A stretch of 64,000 nucleotides of DNA, taken from Microbacterium dauci (lineage in GTDB: Bacteria > Actinomycetota > Actinomycetes > Actinomycetales > Microbacteriaceae). The stretch covers positions 372,001-436,000 of the forward strand of contig NZ_JASJND010000001.1 in assembly GCF_030065535.1 (NCBI RefSeq), written 5' to 3'. Shown here in pieces: positions 51,610-59,917 of this stretch (positions are counted from its first letter, which is position 1; the number at the start of each line of letters is the position of its first letter). A program made the position numbers and the translations under genes. Under the pieces are notes generated by a model. That model saw nothing but the letters and a program-made list of their open reading frames with translations, was not told the origin of the DNA and ran no database searches.

Positions 51610-54291
51610 ATGGCTCTTCGCGCCGCTGAGGTCGAGGTCCTCGTCACCGCCAACACCGACCAGGTCGCCAAGGCCGAGCGCACCATCAAGGGCACCGGCG
51701 AGCGGATCGAGAAGAACCCGTTCAAGGTCGACGCGGACGCCAAGGGTGCGCTCGCGTCGATGGACCGAGTCGAGGGTGCTGCGAAGAAGCTCGTTTCGCA
51801 GGCCGCGAAGCTGCAGCTCGACGCGGACATCACCCGCGCCGAGAAGGGCATCGAGCGCACGAAGGCGCGGCTCGAGAACCTGCAGGTCCGGGCGCTCGGT
51901 GGTCTCGACGTCGGCGCCGACGTGAAGCGCGCCGAGGCGGCGCTGCAGAAGCTCGAGCGCCACCTCTCCGGCCTGACCGCCGCACGCGAGCAGGTCGAGG
52001 TGGACGTCGACCCGACCCCGGCGGAGTCCGCCCTGAAGCGGTTCGTGTCGCTGTTCCGCCGGGAGACCGAGGACGCCGGCACGCAGGGTGGTCGGTCGCT
52101 CTCGCAGGGCCTGGACTCCGCGACCCGCGGCGCGGGGGAGAAGGTCGGGCAGGTCGTCGGGGGAGAGGTCGAGCAGACCCTCGTCTCCGCGCTCGCCGCG
52201 ATCCCGATCGCGGGTGGCATCGTGCTCGCCGGTGTCGCGATCGGCAAGGCGATCAGCGGCGCCGTGGAAGCTGGCCTCGCCGTCGAGGGGCGCAGCGACC
52301 GCCTTGAGGCGCTCACCGGTCTCAGCCCGGACCAGGCGGGTCGGATCGGCCGCGCCGCCGGCGAGGCGTACACGAACGTGTTCGGCGAGTCGATCGAAGC
52401 GAACATGAACACCGCCCGCATCGGCGTGCAGTTCGGGATCATCGACCGGGACGCCACGACCCGCGACGCGCAGGCCACGATCCAGGGACTCGCCGGCATC
52501 GCCGACATCCTCGAAGAGGACGTCCGCCCCGTCGCGACCGCCGTCACCACGCTGCTCCGCACCGACATGGCGCGCTCCGCGCAGGACGCGTTCGACATCA
52601 TCGCCGCCGGCGCCCGCAACGGTGTGAACCGTGGCGAAGACCTCCTCGACACCTTCACCGAATACCCGTCCGTGCTCCGCAAGCTCGGCCTCGACGGGCC
52701 GCAGATGCTCGGCCTCCTGAACCAGAGCCTCGCCGCCGGCGCCCGCAACAGCGACGTCGCCGCCGACGCGCTCAAGGAGTTCCAGATCCGCGCGACGGAC
52801 GCCTCCGAGGCATCCGCGAACGGCTACAAGCGGCTCGGCCTGGACGCCGAGGACATGACCGCCCGCATCGCACGGGGCGGTGACTCCGCCCGTGAGGGGC
52901 TGCAGCTCGTCCTTGACAAGCTCCGCGAGACCGAGGACCCCGTGGTCCGCAACGCGGCCGCCGTCGAGCTCTTCGGCACCAAGGCTGAGGACCTCGGCGA
53001 CGCCCTGTTCGCGATGGACCTGACCACCGCGGTCAAGCAGCTCGACGGTGTCACCGGATCCGCGCAGCGCATGTTTGACACCCTGGCCAGCAATGACCAG
53101 ACCAAGATCGAGCAGGCCCAGCGCAACATCGACGTCGCCGCCGCCGGCATCCAAGGCGCACTCGCCACCGCGCTCGCCGAGCCCATCGGTGACTTCGCTG
53201 ACTGGGTGTCCGCGAACCGCGGCCCGCTGCTGCAGTTCTTCGTCGACCTCGCCGCCGGCGCACTGGACTCCGCGGAGACCATGTCCGACGGGTTCGGCGT
53301 GTTCGTGTCCGGCCCGCTTGCCGACATCATCCAGGGCTTCTCCGAAGTCGCACGCTGGATGCAGCAGGGCGACGCTGCCGACGGGCTCCTCGACGTCGCC
53401 AACGCGTTCCGCGACGTCGACAGCTCCACCGACAAGGTCTCCGACAAGATCGCCGAAGCCCGCGACCGACTCCGCGAGTTCGCGGACCCGCTCGTCGCGG
53501 ACGCGTTCCTCAACGACGCATCACTCCGCCTCGCCGAGAACATCGAACGCATCGGCTCCGAACAGGGCACCGTCAACGAGCAGGTCCGCGACGCGGCACG
53601 AGCACTCCGCGAGGAGTACGACGCGGCGCTCGCTGCCGGCGAGTCGACGGATGCGATGCGATCGCGGATCTCGGATGCCACGACCGCGCTGTACGACCAG
53701 GCGGTGCAGGCCGGTCTCACCAAGGAGGAAGCGGCGCGGCTCGTCGAGAAGTACGCGGAGCTCCCCGGCATCGTGACGACTGAGGTCGACGTCGACACGG
53801 ATGCCGCGTGGGCGAAGATCACCGCGTTGCGTGCCGCGCTCGACGCGATCAAGGCGGCCAGCACGATCGCGGACGCGTTCCCCACCTCCAGCGGCGGGGA
53901 CAGCAACCGGTCGCGGAAAGGTGGCGGCACGTTCGCCAACGGCGCGATCGTCGAGTTCATGGCCCAGGGCGGGCTTCGCGGGATGGACCCTGTAGCGCAG
54001 ATGGTCCCGCCGAGCTCCTGGCGGGTCGTCGGCGACCGCGGCGACGTTCCCGAGGCGTTCATCCCGCTCGACGGTTCCGCACGCTCCATCGCGCTCCTCG
54101 CGGAGACGATCCGGCGGATGCCCGGGTTCCAGATGATGGCGGATGGCGGCATGACCGTCGCGGCACCGCAGGCACCGGGTGGGCGCACCGACATCCGGAA
54201 CGTGTTCCAGCTGCCACCGGGGATCTCCGCGCAGGAGATCATCTCGCTCATCCGGGAGTACTTCGAGCAGACCTACGGGTCCGCACTGTAG
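51610..54291 (+). CDS. Tape measure protein
   Basis: 893 residues, largest product in the window. Helical, with coiled-coil N-terminus (residues 10-160), two hydrophobic segments near 195-220 (LAAIPIAGGIVLAGVAIGKA) and a long helical body ending with a Gly-rich region near 760-790. It fixes tail length (roughly 130 nm by length rule of about 1.5 angstroms per residue) and ejects DNA. GGAGG before ATG. Confidence 0.93.
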   Translation: MALRAAEVEVLVTANTDQVAKAERTIKGTGERIEKNPFKVDADAKGALASMDRVEGAAKKLVSQAAKLQLDADITRAEKGIERTKARLENLQVRALGGLDVGADVKRAEAALQKLERHLSGLTAAREQVEVDVDPTPAESALKRFVSLFRRETEDAGTQGGRSLSQGLDSATRGAGEKVGQVVGGEVEQTLVSALAAIPIAGGIVLAGVAIGKAISGAVEAGLAVEGRSDRLEALTGLSPDQAGRIGRAAGEAYTNVFGESIEANMNTARIGVQFGIIDRDATTRDAQATIQGLAGIADILEEDVRPVATAVTTLLRTDMARSAQDAFDIIAAGARNGVNRGEDLLDTFTEYPSVLRKLGLDGPQMLGLLNQSLAAGARNSDVAADALKEFQIRATDASEASANGYKRLGLDAEDMTARIARGGDSAREGLQLVLDKLRETEDPVVRNAAAVELFGTKAEDLGDALFAMDLTTAVKQLDGVTGSAQRMFDTLASNDQTKIEQAQRNIDVAAAGIQGALATALAEPIGDFADWVSANRGPLLQFFVDLAAGALDSAETMSDGFGVFVSGPLADIIQGFSEVARWMQQGDAADGLLDVANAFRDVDSSTDKVSDKIAEARDRLREFADPLVADAFLNDASLRLAENIERIGSEQGTVNEQVRDAARALREEYDAALAAGESTDAMRSRISDATTALYDQAVQAGLTKEEAARLVEKYAELPGIVTTEVDVDTDAAWAKITALRAALDAIKAASTIADAFPTSSGGDSNRSRKGGGTFANGAIVEFMAQGGLRGMDPVAQMVPPSSWRVVGDRGDVPEAFIPLDGSARSIALLAETIRRMPGFQMMADGGMTVAAPQAPGGRTDIRNVFQLPPGISAQEIISLIREYFEQTYGSAL

Positions 54292-54303
54292 GAGGTCACG
54301 CCG

Positions 54304-55095
54304 ATGCTCGTCCCCCCGGATAGCTCGTTCGTTGCCGACGTCGCCGGCCTCACTTTCGTTGGCCGCGACTTCGACCACCAGCCGGGCTACTACGTGACCG
54401 GCGTCGAGGGACTGATCCTCGGCGGTTCGACCAGCTACGAGCAGCTCGCGTCTGGGGGCCGGTACAGCGACGGGGAACTTGACCTCCCCAACGACCGCAC
54501 CGGCCCCCGAATCATCACCCTCACCGGTTTCGCCTACGGCCGCACGATGTGGGAACTCGGACGACTCCTCATCGCACTGTCCGGCGCGCTCGCCGAGCGG
54601 AACGATGTGGGGCCGTTCGACTGGCTCGAGTTCGGTGAGCGATTCAGTACCCTCGTCCGGCGCGGCACGAACGCGCCCGCACGACGGCGCGGGTCAACCG
54701 GGTTCGCCGACTTCACGATCCGGTTCCGCGCACCATCGCAGCGTGTGTACGGCGCGTCTCGCGGACTTATCGGACCGGCATCCGCGATCACCCTCGAGAA
54801 CCGTGGCAACTTCCACACCCTCCCCATCATCACGATCACTGGGAACATGCCCGGCGGGTACCAGCTCACCGCCGCCGGCTTCGAGTACGTCGTCGAGCAG
54901 GCGCTCGCACCAGGGCAGACGCACACCGTCGACATGCGCGACCGGATCCTGCTCCGCAACGGCGTCGCGCAGCCCGGCGCGGTCAGCAAGGCCGAACGCA
55001 TCGCCATCCCCGCCGGCCATCTCCGCACAATCACCCTCGACCCGGTCTCTGGGTCCGGGCAGATCTCCGCCGTGGAGTTCGACACGTACATCTAG
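54304..55095 (+). CDS. Distal tail (Dit)-like protein
   Basis: 263 residues, beta-rich, directly after the tape measure: YYVTGVEGLILGGSTSYEQLA...RIITLTGFAYGRTMWELGR. Fits the distal tail slot. Start ATG 54304 with GGAGG near it. Confidence 0.7.
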   Translation: MLVPPDSSFVADVAGLTFVGRDFDHQPGYYVTGVEGLILGGSTSYEQLASGGRYSDGELDLPNDRTGPRIITLTGFAYGRTMWELGRLLIALSGALAERNDVGPFDWLEFGERFSTLVRRGTNAPARRRGSTGFADFTIRFRAPSQRVYGASRGLIGPASAITLENRGNFHTLPIITITGNMPGGYQLTAAGFEYVVEQALAPGQTHTVDMRDRILLRNGVAQPGAVSKAERIAIPAGHLRTITLDPVSGSGQISAVEFDTYI

Positions 55096-55103
55096 GAGGC
55101 GCC

Positions 55104-56177
55104 GTGCTCACTGCTGAGGTTCGTGAGACGCAGTCCGGTGACCGCCTCGCCGAAGTGGAGCTCGCACCCGGATCCTCGTGGGGGCACGGGGACGGCGGGG
55201 AGCGGCGCGCGGGGATCATCCTGCACGACAAGTACTCGCGCTCCCAGTGGCGTGACCTCCTGACCCGCTGGTACGACCGGATCCTGCTGTTCCTGTGGGA
55301 CGGGGTCCCGATCGCTGAGGGCTTCATCACCGACGCTCCGACGTACGATCGGCGCCGGCACATCGTCACGGTGACGCACTCGTGGATCCCGACGATCCTC
55401 GACCGTCGCTGGATGCACGGCGTCGGTCCGTCGACAGGCGGCGGCGGTTACGTCCCGAGCGGCGAGTTCGCGGTCTCGGGTGTCTCGATCGCGGGTGCGG
55501 TCGTCGAGGTGCTGCAGCGCGCGTACCTCGATCCGATCTCGGCGGCATGGCCGATCCCGGTTCAGCTCCCGGCCGTCGGTTCGGGGTCGTTCTCGAAGCG
55601 GTGGAAGTTCCACCAGTTCCAGACCGCCGCGGCGATCATCAAGGACCTCACCGTGCGCGACGACGGTCCTCAGATGGACCTCCGCCCGATGCTGCAGGCT
55701 GGGAAGCTCACCCGCGTTCAGCGCGTCGGGACGCTCACCGGACCGACGTTCGACGTGTTCCTGGACGCCGACGAGTCCGCCGCGGACGACGCAGGGTTCG
55801 GGATGCATGGCAAAGCCACCGCAACCGGCGTTCACCTGCCGGGCAAGGGTTCCGACGAAGGCATGCGGGTCGGGTCGGCAGCGAATCCGGTATCGGCCGG
55901 TCTCGCCCGCGACACGATCTTCTGGAACAAGACCGAGCCGGACGTCGGCCGTCTTTCCGCGCAGGCGCGCGGACGCCTCAACGCGCTCCGCACCATGACT
56001 CGCCGGCCGCTCACGGTCAAGGCGAGCCTTCTCAGTCCGGCCGACCTCCGGGTCGGTTCGATCATCAATATCCACTCCGAAGACCAGCTCTGGGAGGACA
56101 CCACCTCGAGCGTTCGTGTCGTGGGGTTCTCTGGCGGCATGGGGGAGACGTACACCATCGAGACTGTGGAGGCCTGA
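55104..56177 (+). CDS. Minor tail / baseplate hub protein
   Basis: 357 residues: beta-rich N-terminal part (RWYDRILLFLWDGVPIAEGFITDAPTYD), a central helical segment and a C-terminal domain ending SSVRVVGFSGGMGETYTIETVE. By place it is the tail-associated hub. GTG 55104 has TAGGAGG overlapping the stop of the previous gene. Confidence 0.7.
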   Translation: MLTAEVRETQSGDRLAEVELAPGSSWGHGDGGERRAGIILHDKYSRSQWRDLLTRWYDRILLFLWDGVPIAEGFITDAPTYDRRRHIVTVTHSWIPTILDRRWMHGVGPSTGGGGYVPSGEFAVSGVSIAGAVVEVLQRAYLDPISAAWPIPVQLPAVGSGSFSKRWKFHQFQTAAAIIKDLTVRDDGPQMDLRPMLQAGKLTRVQRVGTLTGPTFDVFLDADESAADDAGFGMHGKATATGVHLPGKGSDEGMRVGSAANPVSAGLARDTIFWNKTEPDVGRLSAQARGRLNALRTMTRRPLTVKASLLSPADLRVGSIINIHSEDQLWEDTTSSVRVVGFSGGMGETYTIETVEA

Positions 56178-56178
56178 C

Positions 56179-56841
56179 GTGGCGAACGATCCTCGTTACG
56201 ACCTCGTCTGGGAGAGGCTCGCTGAGCTCAAGGACCTCGTCCACCAGCTCCTCACGCAGGCGCCCATCGGGTACTCCACGGTCACCGAGGGCAACTTCGA
56301 CATCATGTCGGACGAGGGGCTCCGAGTCTTTGGATCGGAGCTGATCGTCGGCCTGCTCGACGTGATCGGCCGCGTCCGGATCGCGGGTCTCGGCATCCTC
56401 GAGGTGCAGAACCTCATCGACCTGTTCGGCAGCATGATCGTCCGCGCCGGCGGCAGCATCACGATCCAGGACGGCGCCCTGAACGCGGCGAACGTCACGA
56501 TCGAAGAGAACAAGATCACCATCGGCGGGGCATCCCCGATCGTCATCGAGTCCGTCGGTGGTCAGGCGCGCATCACCGTCGGCGGCGCGACGCTCACGGC
56601 GGAGGGTGAGTTCGGCGCGATCCTTGAGCTCGGCTCGTTCCGCGTCATCGTGAACGGCGTCGAGGCATCGCTCTCCGCGCCCGGCGTGAAGGTCGCGACG
56701 CGCGATGGCGAGGTGATTGTCGACGGGCCCGCCCGTTTCACGAATCTCCCGACCACACCAATCGGGGATGCGCCAGGCGGGTCGTTCCTGGGAGCCGCGT
56801 TCTGGGATGCGAGCAACGTGCTCCGGAAGGTGATCCCCTAG
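56179..56841 (+). CDS. Minor tail protein
   Basis: 220 residues: helical start (LAELKDLVHQLLTQAP) then a long beta-helix-like repeat region (FGSMIVRAGGSITIQDGALN, ITIGGASPIVIES). GTG 56179 has GGAGG six bases away. Its stop and that of the antisense lipoprotein gene overlap by two bases. Confidence 0.65.
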   Translation: MANDPRYDLVWERLAELKDLVHQLLTQAPIGYSTVTEGNFDIMSDEGLRVFGSELIVGLLDVIGRVRIAGLGILEVQNLIDLFGSMIVRAGGSITIQDGALNAANVTIEENKITIGGASPIVIESVGGQARITVGGATLTAEGEFGAILELGSFRVIVNGVEASLSAPGVKVATRDGEVIVDGPARFTNLPTTPIGDAPGGSFLGAAFWDASNVLRKVIP

Positions 56842-57230
56842 TCGCAGAGCGCCTGACGAGCGGCGACGATGATCGTCGCGCTGTCGGGGTAGTAGCCCGA
56901 CACGTCGGTCGACTCACCATCGATCAGCGACAAGGTCGAGGTGTCCGCGCCATTCGCGATCGCTTCGCAAGCCTGCTCGCCAGCATCGAGCAGCTGCTCG
57001 TCAGTCGCGTTGGGGATCACGTTTTCGGGGCGCAGGTTGGCGCGCACCTCGTCGAGGAAGGCCTGCTCGCCGGTCTCAACCTCGGGCGTCTCGGCGACAA
57101 GCCCCTCGGTCGCTTCCGCGCTGATCTCGACGTCGCCCTCGGGAGCCGTACCTTCGACCGGTCCCGCGCATCCCGCGAGCATCACGGCCAGGAGCACCGT
57201 CCCCAGAACGGCTGCTGAACGCTTCATCAT
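56838..57230 (-). CDS. Phage-borne lipoprotein, DUF732-like
   Basis: 130 residues. Lipoprotein signal with lipobox LAGC, Cys21. The mature part is acidic then helical (FLDEVRANLRPENVIPNATDEQLLDAGEQACEAI) with a C-terminal Cys pair candidate, as in actinobacterial DUF732 proteins. ATG 57230 overlaps the stop of the HTH gene. Expressed by its own regulator it could alter the envelope of the lysogen. Confidence 0.8.
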   Translation of the reverse strand: MMKRSAAVLGTVLLAVMLAGCAGPVEGTAPEGDVEISAEATEGLVAETPEVETGEQAFLDEVRANLRPENVIPNATDEQLLDAGEQACEAIANGADTSTLSLIDGESTDVSGYYPDSATIIVAARQALCD

Positions 57231-57415
57231 TTCCCCACCCATCGTCGAACCGTCATCCGTGTGACGCCGAGCTTCTGCGACACAAGGACTTCGGAGGTCC
57301 CCGCCGCGAGCGCACGCAGTGCTGCTTCGCGAGCTTCTGCGGTGACGGCGTCGACGTTCGCTCGTGCGCGCTGCAGGCGCTTCGCGATCACGTCCAGCTC
57401 GTCTCGCTCCGTCAT
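57227..57415 (-). CDS. 62-residue HTH regulator of the moron cassette
   Basis: AAGTSEVLVSQKLGVTRMTVRRWVGK is a homeodomain-like HTH at the C-terminus; the first 35 residues are a charged helix. ATG 57415 lies at the edge of a palindrome. It ends in an ATGA overlap with the lipoprotein. Likely autorepressor of the pair. Confidence 0.75.
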   Translation of the reverse strand: MTERDELDVIAKRLQRARANVDAVTAEAREAALRALAAGTSEVLVSQKLGVTRMTVRRWVGK

Positions 57416-57430
57416 GTATCGGACGATACA
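57415..57430. promoter_or_regulatory. Operator A, TGTATC-N4-GATACA
   Basis: TGTATCGGACGATACA, 6-bp arms; it includes the first base of the HTH gene's ATG. Same pattern as operator B. Confidence 0.7.
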
Positions 57431-57438
57431 CCACCGCC

Positions 57439-57454
57439 TGTATCTCGCGATACA
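57439..57454. promoter_or_regulatory. Operator B, TGTATC-N4-GATACA
   Basis: TGTATCTCGCGATACA, 24 bp centre-to-centre from A, and 20 bases before the endolysin ATG. Confidence 0.7.
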
Positions 57455-57473
57455 CCCAATCTGAGGAGATTCG

Positions 57474-58304
57474 ATGACCCTGCTGATCTCCCCGGCACCG
57501 TTCGCGAGCACTGACCCCGGCCTCGAGTTCGGGAACACGACGACCTACCCGTACAGCCCGTCCCGCCCTCACCAGGGGAAGGACTGGAAGTGGCGGGTGA
57601 GCGATGTCACTCGGTCGCGCCGCGTCGTTGCCCCGGCCGGAGGCAAGGTCACACGGATCTACTCCTCCGGCGGGAACAACAGAGGCTGGGGCAACCGCGT
57701 CGAGATCACGGTGCCTGCGACGGGCGTGAAGATCGTCGCCGCGCTGAATCACCTGCTCACCGGGTCGATCGCCGTGAAGGTCGGCCAGACCGTGGAGGCC
57801 GGCGACTACATCGGCCAGATGGGCGCGACCGGCGAGACGGGCGGGCAGGTCCACCTCCACGAGGAGCTATGGATCAACGGCGTCCGCGTCGACCCCGACA
57901 TCTACCGCAAGAAGCACCTGCCAGGCACGCCCGCGAGCGCGGGCTCCAACGAGGAGGACGACATGCCACTGAACGACGCCGACAAGAAGTTCATCGCGGA
58001 CGCTGTGGCGGCCGGAGTGAAGGCCGAAGCGGGCGACGCCGTCTGGGGTTCGAAGAACAACGCCAGTAAACGGTCGTTCGGCGGCATGCTCAACGGTGTC
58101 TGGGAGTCCGTCCGGATCGGGAAGACCGGGAGTTGGCATCACGGGAAGATGTACGCCGTCCTCCTCGCCGTGCAGCGCCGTGTCGGCGCGCTCGAGCTCG
58201 GGGCGGCGCCGACCGGGGAGCAGCTCGATGAGCTCGCTGACGAGCTGAAGGCGAGCCTCCCGGCGGCGGTCGCGAAGGAACTCGCGAAGCGGCTCGCGTC
58301 GTGA
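57474..58304 (+). CDS. M23 (LytM-type) endolysin
   Basis: 276 residues. Zinc peptidase core about 30-145: His33-x3-Asp37 (HQGKDW), His93, and His127-x-His129 (VHLHEEL). Cuts peptide bridges of peptidoglycan. The C-terminal 120 residues are helical, probably wall-binding. GAGGAG before ATG. No signal peptide, so it depends on a holin. Confidence 0.9.
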   Translation: MTLLISPAPFASTDPGLEFGNTTTYPYSPSRPHQGKDWKWRVSDVTRSRRVVAPAGGKVTRIYSSGGNNRGWGNRVEITVPATGVKIVAALNHLLTGSIAVKVGQTVEAGDYIGQMGATGETGGQVHLHEELWINGVRVDPDIYRKKHLPGTPASAGSNEEDDMPLNDADKKFIADAVAAGVKAEAGDAVWGSKNNASKRSFGGMLNGVWESVRIGKTGSWHHGKMYAVLLAVQRRVGALELGAAPTGEQLDELADELKASLPAAVAKELAKRLAS

Positions 58305-58771
58305 AGCGTCTGTGGCGTGCGTCGATCTGGCATCCTGACGCGATCCCGCCCGACGAGTTCAAGTACCGCTCCCTCAAACGAGTGTGGCTGCCCATCTACG
58401 ACGGCATAGCGGTGGGCGCGGGGCTGTGGGCGGCGGCGTTCGGGTCCCCGCTCTTGCACTCGCTGCTCGAGGAACAGGTCATCGACGTGATGGGCATCTT
58501 GCTCGCCGCAGTCGCGACCGTGTGCTTCCTCGGGGTGGCGTTCCCCGGACTGTGGAAGGTTGAGATCGGGGGCAAGGTCACGCTGATGGCGCTCCTCGGC
58601 GCTTACGCGTTCGCTGTGGCCGTCTTCCGAACAAATCCCGACCCGGCCGCCGGCTTCGTCGCGTTTGTCATCGCGCTCGGCATCCCACTGCCGCTGTTCC
58701 GTCTGACTCTCCTCGGTGAGGAGATCAAGGAACGCCGCGGTGAGAGCGACCCCGAGGAGGGCGCGGCATGA
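58301..58771 (+). CDS. Membrane protein in lysis module
   Basis: 156 residues, about four membrane segments (AVGAGLWAAAFGSPLL, ILLAAVATVCFLGVAF, TLMALLGAYAFAVAVF, GFVAFVIALGIPLPLF). GTG start in a GTGA overlap with endolysin. Holin-like by place, or an accessory. Confidence 0.65.
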   Translation: MKRLWRASIWHPDAIPPDEFKYRSLKRVWLPIYDGIAVGAGLWAAAFGSPLLHSLLEEQVIDVMGILLAAVATVCFLGVAFPGLWKVEIGGKVTLMALLGAYAFAVAVFRTNPDPAAGFVAFVIALGIPLPLFRLTLLGEEIKERRGESDPEEGAA

Positions 58772-59136
58772 CGCCCCAGGAGATGATCGGCCTCGTCGGA
58801 ATCATCCTCGTGTTCGCCGGAACCGTCCTGACCGTGATCGCCACACGGGGGAAGACCCGGGCAGACGCGAAGACCGCGCTCGATGCGCGGATCGACGCCC
58901 GCGTGGCGAAACAGCTCGAGGGCGCGTGGACCGAGATCGAGACGCTGAAGACGACGGTGCGGGAACTCACCGAGAAGGACCGACTCAAGTCGTCCGCGTT
59001 CGCGCGCATTCTCCGTGCGATCGCCCGTCAGTGGCCCTCCGACCACGGCCCCGATCTCGACCCTTCCGACATCGCCTTGATCGAAGACACCATCCCGCCG
59101 ACGTGGCTGCGGCGCCCGCAGAATCCCACAACTTGA
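58768..59136 (+). CDS. DUF2746-like membrane/coiled-coil protein
   Basis: 122 residues: N-terminal helix (GLVGIILVFAGTVLTVIAT), coiled coil (about 35-75), soluble C-terminus. Small proteins of this build stand in actinophage lysis modules. Confidence 0.68.
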   Translation: MTPQEMIGLVGIILVFAGTVLTVIATRGKTRADAKTALDARIDARVAKQLEGAWTEIETLKTTVRELTEKDRLKSSAFARILRAIARQWPSDHGPDLDPSDIALIEDTIPPTWLRRPQNPTT

Positions 59137-59149
59137 CCCGGAGGTCACC

Positions 59150-59452
59150 ATGAACGAAGTCACCGTCCCCCCGATCTGGCACAAGACGCAGCGCGTGCTC
59201 CGCACGATCGTGCAGGCCCTCGTAGTCCTGATCCCGCTCGCCAACGGCGTCGCCGCGGCCGTCGCCGGCTACCTCACCGAGCAGACCAGCATCACCGTGT
59301 CGCCGGTCGTGTTCCTGATCCTCAACGGCGTCGTCGCGGTCACCGCGGTCGCGATGGGTCTCGTCGCCCGCGTGATGGCGGTGCCTGGGGTGAACGCGTT
59401 CCTCGCGCGCTTCGGGCTCGGCTCGGTGCCGCGCTCCGAACTCAAGGGCTGA
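59150..59452 (+). CDS. Holin
   Basis: 100 residues, two membrane segments (LVVLIPLANGVAAAVAGYL; VVFLILNGVVAVTAVAMGLVA) joined by a short loop, short charged tail. Best holin candidate; CGGAGG before ATG. Confidence 0.78.
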   Translation: MNEVTVPPIWHKTQRVLRTIVQALVVLIPLANGVAAAVAGYLTEQTSITVSPVVFLILNGVVAVTAVAMGLVARVMAVPGVNAFLARFGLGSVPRSELKG

Positions 59453-59455
59453 CGC

Positions 59456-59917
59456 ATGCCGGTCGTCACGGCGAACGTCCGCACGATCCTCGGCACGACG
59501 ATCCCCGCGTCGGCGCAGCTACTGATCTGGTTCGTGCCGTCCGGGTCGTTCGTGGGGCCCGACCGGCTCTACCCGGAGCGCGCGGTATCTGAGACGCCTG
59601 ATGCTGAGGGTGAGATCTCGGCGAACCTCGCGCAGACCACGAACGTCCTCGGCGACGCGTGGTACCGGATCCGGATCGAGTGGTTCGACACGCACCCGGT
59701 CCTGGGGGAGCGCATCGCGGGGCGCGCGGAGGTCCCGGGGAAGCTCCGCGTCCCAGCCGCGGGTGGTTCTGTCGGTGAGCTCCTCGAGCGGCCGGAGCTG
59801 TCGGGCGTCATCCTCCGCGGCTACGGTCCGCCGCCGGCGTGGCTGGACAACGTGATCTACATCGACACCTCGGGCAAGAAGCTTGAGGTTTGGATGCCGG
59901 AAGGGGCGCTGACCTGA
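59456..59917 (+). CDS. Tail appendage protein
   Basis: 153 residues, beta-rich, no membrane segment. VVTANVRTILGTTIPASAQLLIWFVPSG and GDAWYRIRIEWFDTHP match minor tail proteins that precede receptor-binding proteins in actinophages. Coupled to the next gene by TGATG. Confidence 0.58.
   Translation: MPVVTANVRTILGTTIPASAQLLIWFVPSGSFVGPDRLYPERAVSETPDAEGEISANLAQTTNVLGDAWYRIRIEWFDTHPVLGERIAGRAEVPGKLRVPAAGGSVGELLERPELSGVILRGYGPPPAWLDNVIYIDTSGKKLEVWMPEGALT

Noticed and set aside
57416..57538. Extension of the 62-residue HTH gene upstream
   Set aside because: Would run through both operators and into the endolysin gene; ATG 57415 fits the HTH protein.
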